Positions 5,820-6,260 of a stretch of 6,260 nt of DNA are shown piece after piece (position 1 is the first letter of the stretch; each line of letters starts with the position of its first letter). Under the pieces are notes generated by a model. It was not told the DNA's origin and made no database searches. It was given only the letters and a program-made list of their open reading frames with translations. Source of the DNA: Desulfobacterales bacterium. GTDB lineage: Bacteria > Desulfobacterota > Desulfobulbia > Desulfobulbales > Desulfocapsaceae. Both the position numbers and the translations under genes were made by a program. The DNA lies in assembly GCA_013042695.1 (NCBI GenBank), contig JABDPQ010000266.1, positions 1-6,260 of the forward strand, written 5' to 3'.

Positions 5820-5925
5820 GACATGCTGCGTCACTCACGTGCGGTGATCTGTTCACAGCACTCCCAGGCTGCTCCGCTGGCCTCCTCATTCGTTCCTTGC
5901 CTGGCCAAGCGCCTCAAGCTTAAGA
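5820..5925. repeat. GC-rich island with several short inverted repeats
   Basis: The block stands out in base composition from its AT-rich surroundings. It holds nested inverted repeats TGCTG/CAGCA (5824-5828, 5856-5860) around TCAC/GTGA (5831-5834, 5844-5847). CCAG/CTGG and TGGCC/GGCCA pairs lie further right. This looks like a dispersed repeat unit, an element remnant or a structured RNA, but no known family is recognised. On the minus strand a 45-codon frame (5889 to 5752) crosses part of it. Confidence 0.35.
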
Positions 5926-5927
5926 CG

Positions 5928-6260
5928 TCATTCATAATCACTTTTAGGCATGGAGGAAAAATCAATCACAAATTTTCCCATTGTTTCTATCCAGGCAGTA
6001 TATTGCGAACTTTGCTGAGACCATGCAACCATGCACGTCTGCAAGTATAAATAATATAGATCCTGATTGGTGAGCAATGAGTGATAATTTTCAACTTTGT
6101 CAAATACAGGCGAGAAACTATTTAGAACTCTAAAAGGCATTTCCTGCATTAAGAGATTAGCGAGATAGCTCTCCATCGTTTTTCCTAAAGCAAAGTCTGC
6201 AGAGATATCGTTGAGTACGCCTTCAAGGGTAAAAAACGCTTTGCGAAAGAGAATGAGATC
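5928..6260 (-). CDS. C-terminal fragment of a probable AarF/UbiB (ABC1) family protein, cut by window edge
   Basis: The frame is open from the window edge to a TAA at 5928-5930, giving 110 residues of a C-terminus; the true start lies beyond position 6260. The first residues, DLILFRKAFFTLEGVLNDIS followed by ADF, resemble the helical segment near the C-terminal end of AarF/UbiB/ABC1 kinase-like proteins, where an RKALLTLEGV-(x)-LDPDF-like motif recurs. Such proteins support quinone or lipid metabolism. The kinase-like motifs themselves are outside the window. The remaining 75 or so residues are rich in aromatic residues and glutamine (YYLYLQ, SQQSSQY) and show no transmembrane pair of the kind found at the end of classic UbiB. 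The gene converges on tRNA-Leu(UAA). The reading frame is well supported; the family call is moderate and rests on one motif. Confidence 0.5.
   Translation of the reverse strand, partial: DLILFRKAFFTLEGVLNDISADFALGKTMESYLANLLMQEMPFRVLNSFSPVFDKVENYHSLLTNQDLYYLYLQTCMVAWSQQSSQYTAWIETMGKFVIDFSSMPKSDYE

Larger units (their letters stand above)
5489..5927. other. Non-coding stretch between tRNA-Leu(UAA) and the minus-strand gene
   Basis: About 440 bp without a credible gene. The first two thirds are AT-rich (13 G or C in the 60 bases 5641-5700, including runs such as CATATATATAACC). The last part turns sharply GC-rich (37 of 60 in 5841-5900). I see no copy of the tRNA 3' end that would mark an integrated element, and no transposase fragment. 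Confidence 0.6.

Noticed and set aside
5489..5927. Integrated element using the tRNA-Leu(UAA) 3' end as attachment site
   Set aside because: No second copy of the tRNA 3' segment, no integrase and no other mobile gene is visible in the remaining window.
5823..6050. Plus-strand 75-codon open frame
   Set aside because: It overlaps the C-terminus of the minus-strand AarF-like gene and the repeat-rich island; no Shine-Dalgarno and no domain.

Overview
This AT-leaning bacterial window reads best as a member of the Desulfobacterota (former Deltaproteobacteria), probably near the Desulfobulbales. That placement is an inference. It rests on the gene order tRNA-Leu / tig / clpP, on PhoH-YbeY-PdxJ proteins of delta-proteobacterial character, and on an apparent selenoprotein, a class common in that group. 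No rRNA or other decisive taxonomic marker is present.

Layout. Positions 1-1931, minus strand: tRNA-Leu(UAG), trigger factor (tig) and the 5' part of clpP, transcribed leftwards as a protein folding and degradation cluster. Positions 1932-2228: a divergent intergenic region with promoter-like elements facing both ways. Positions 2229-5313, plus strand: a tightly packed probable operon. It encodes (1) an exported DsbA/thioredoxin-fold protein whose first active-site cysteine codon is an in-frame UGA, (2) the PhoH-family ATPase, and (3) YbeY endoribonuclease running in frame, without a stop codon, into PdxJ (pyridoxine 5'-phosphate synthase). PdxJ also has its own strong internal ribosome binding site and ATG. 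Positions 5401-5488: tRNA-Leu(UAA), plus strand. Positions 5489-5927: no convincing gene; a very AT-rich stretch with a small palindrome, then a compact GC-rich, structured island. Positions 5928-6260, minus strand: the C-terminal part of a protein resembling the AarF/UbiB (ABC1) kinase-like family, cut by the window edge.

The most notable feature is the 2229-3098 gene. Read through the UGA at 2661-2663, it gives a continuous 289-residue protein with a signal peptide, a short beta-propeller-like segment and a DsbA-like domain. Its active site is U-P-Y-C, and the only cysteine in the whole protein is the C of that motif. Two perfect-stem hairpins follow the UGA. The second (2691-2708, loop AGGU) has the position and loop bases expected of a bacterial SECIS element. 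Selenocysteine is therefore much more likely than a broken gene.

The second notable feature is the YbeY-PdxJ junction. It is either a real fusion with internal initiation or the result of a one-base indel that removed a stop codon overlapping the AGGAGG of pdxJ. Functionally, the plus-strand operon joins RNA and ribosome quality control (PhoH, YbeY) with vitamin B6 synthesis and envelope thiol/selenol redox chemistry. The minus-strand cluster handles nascent-chain folding and proteolysis.
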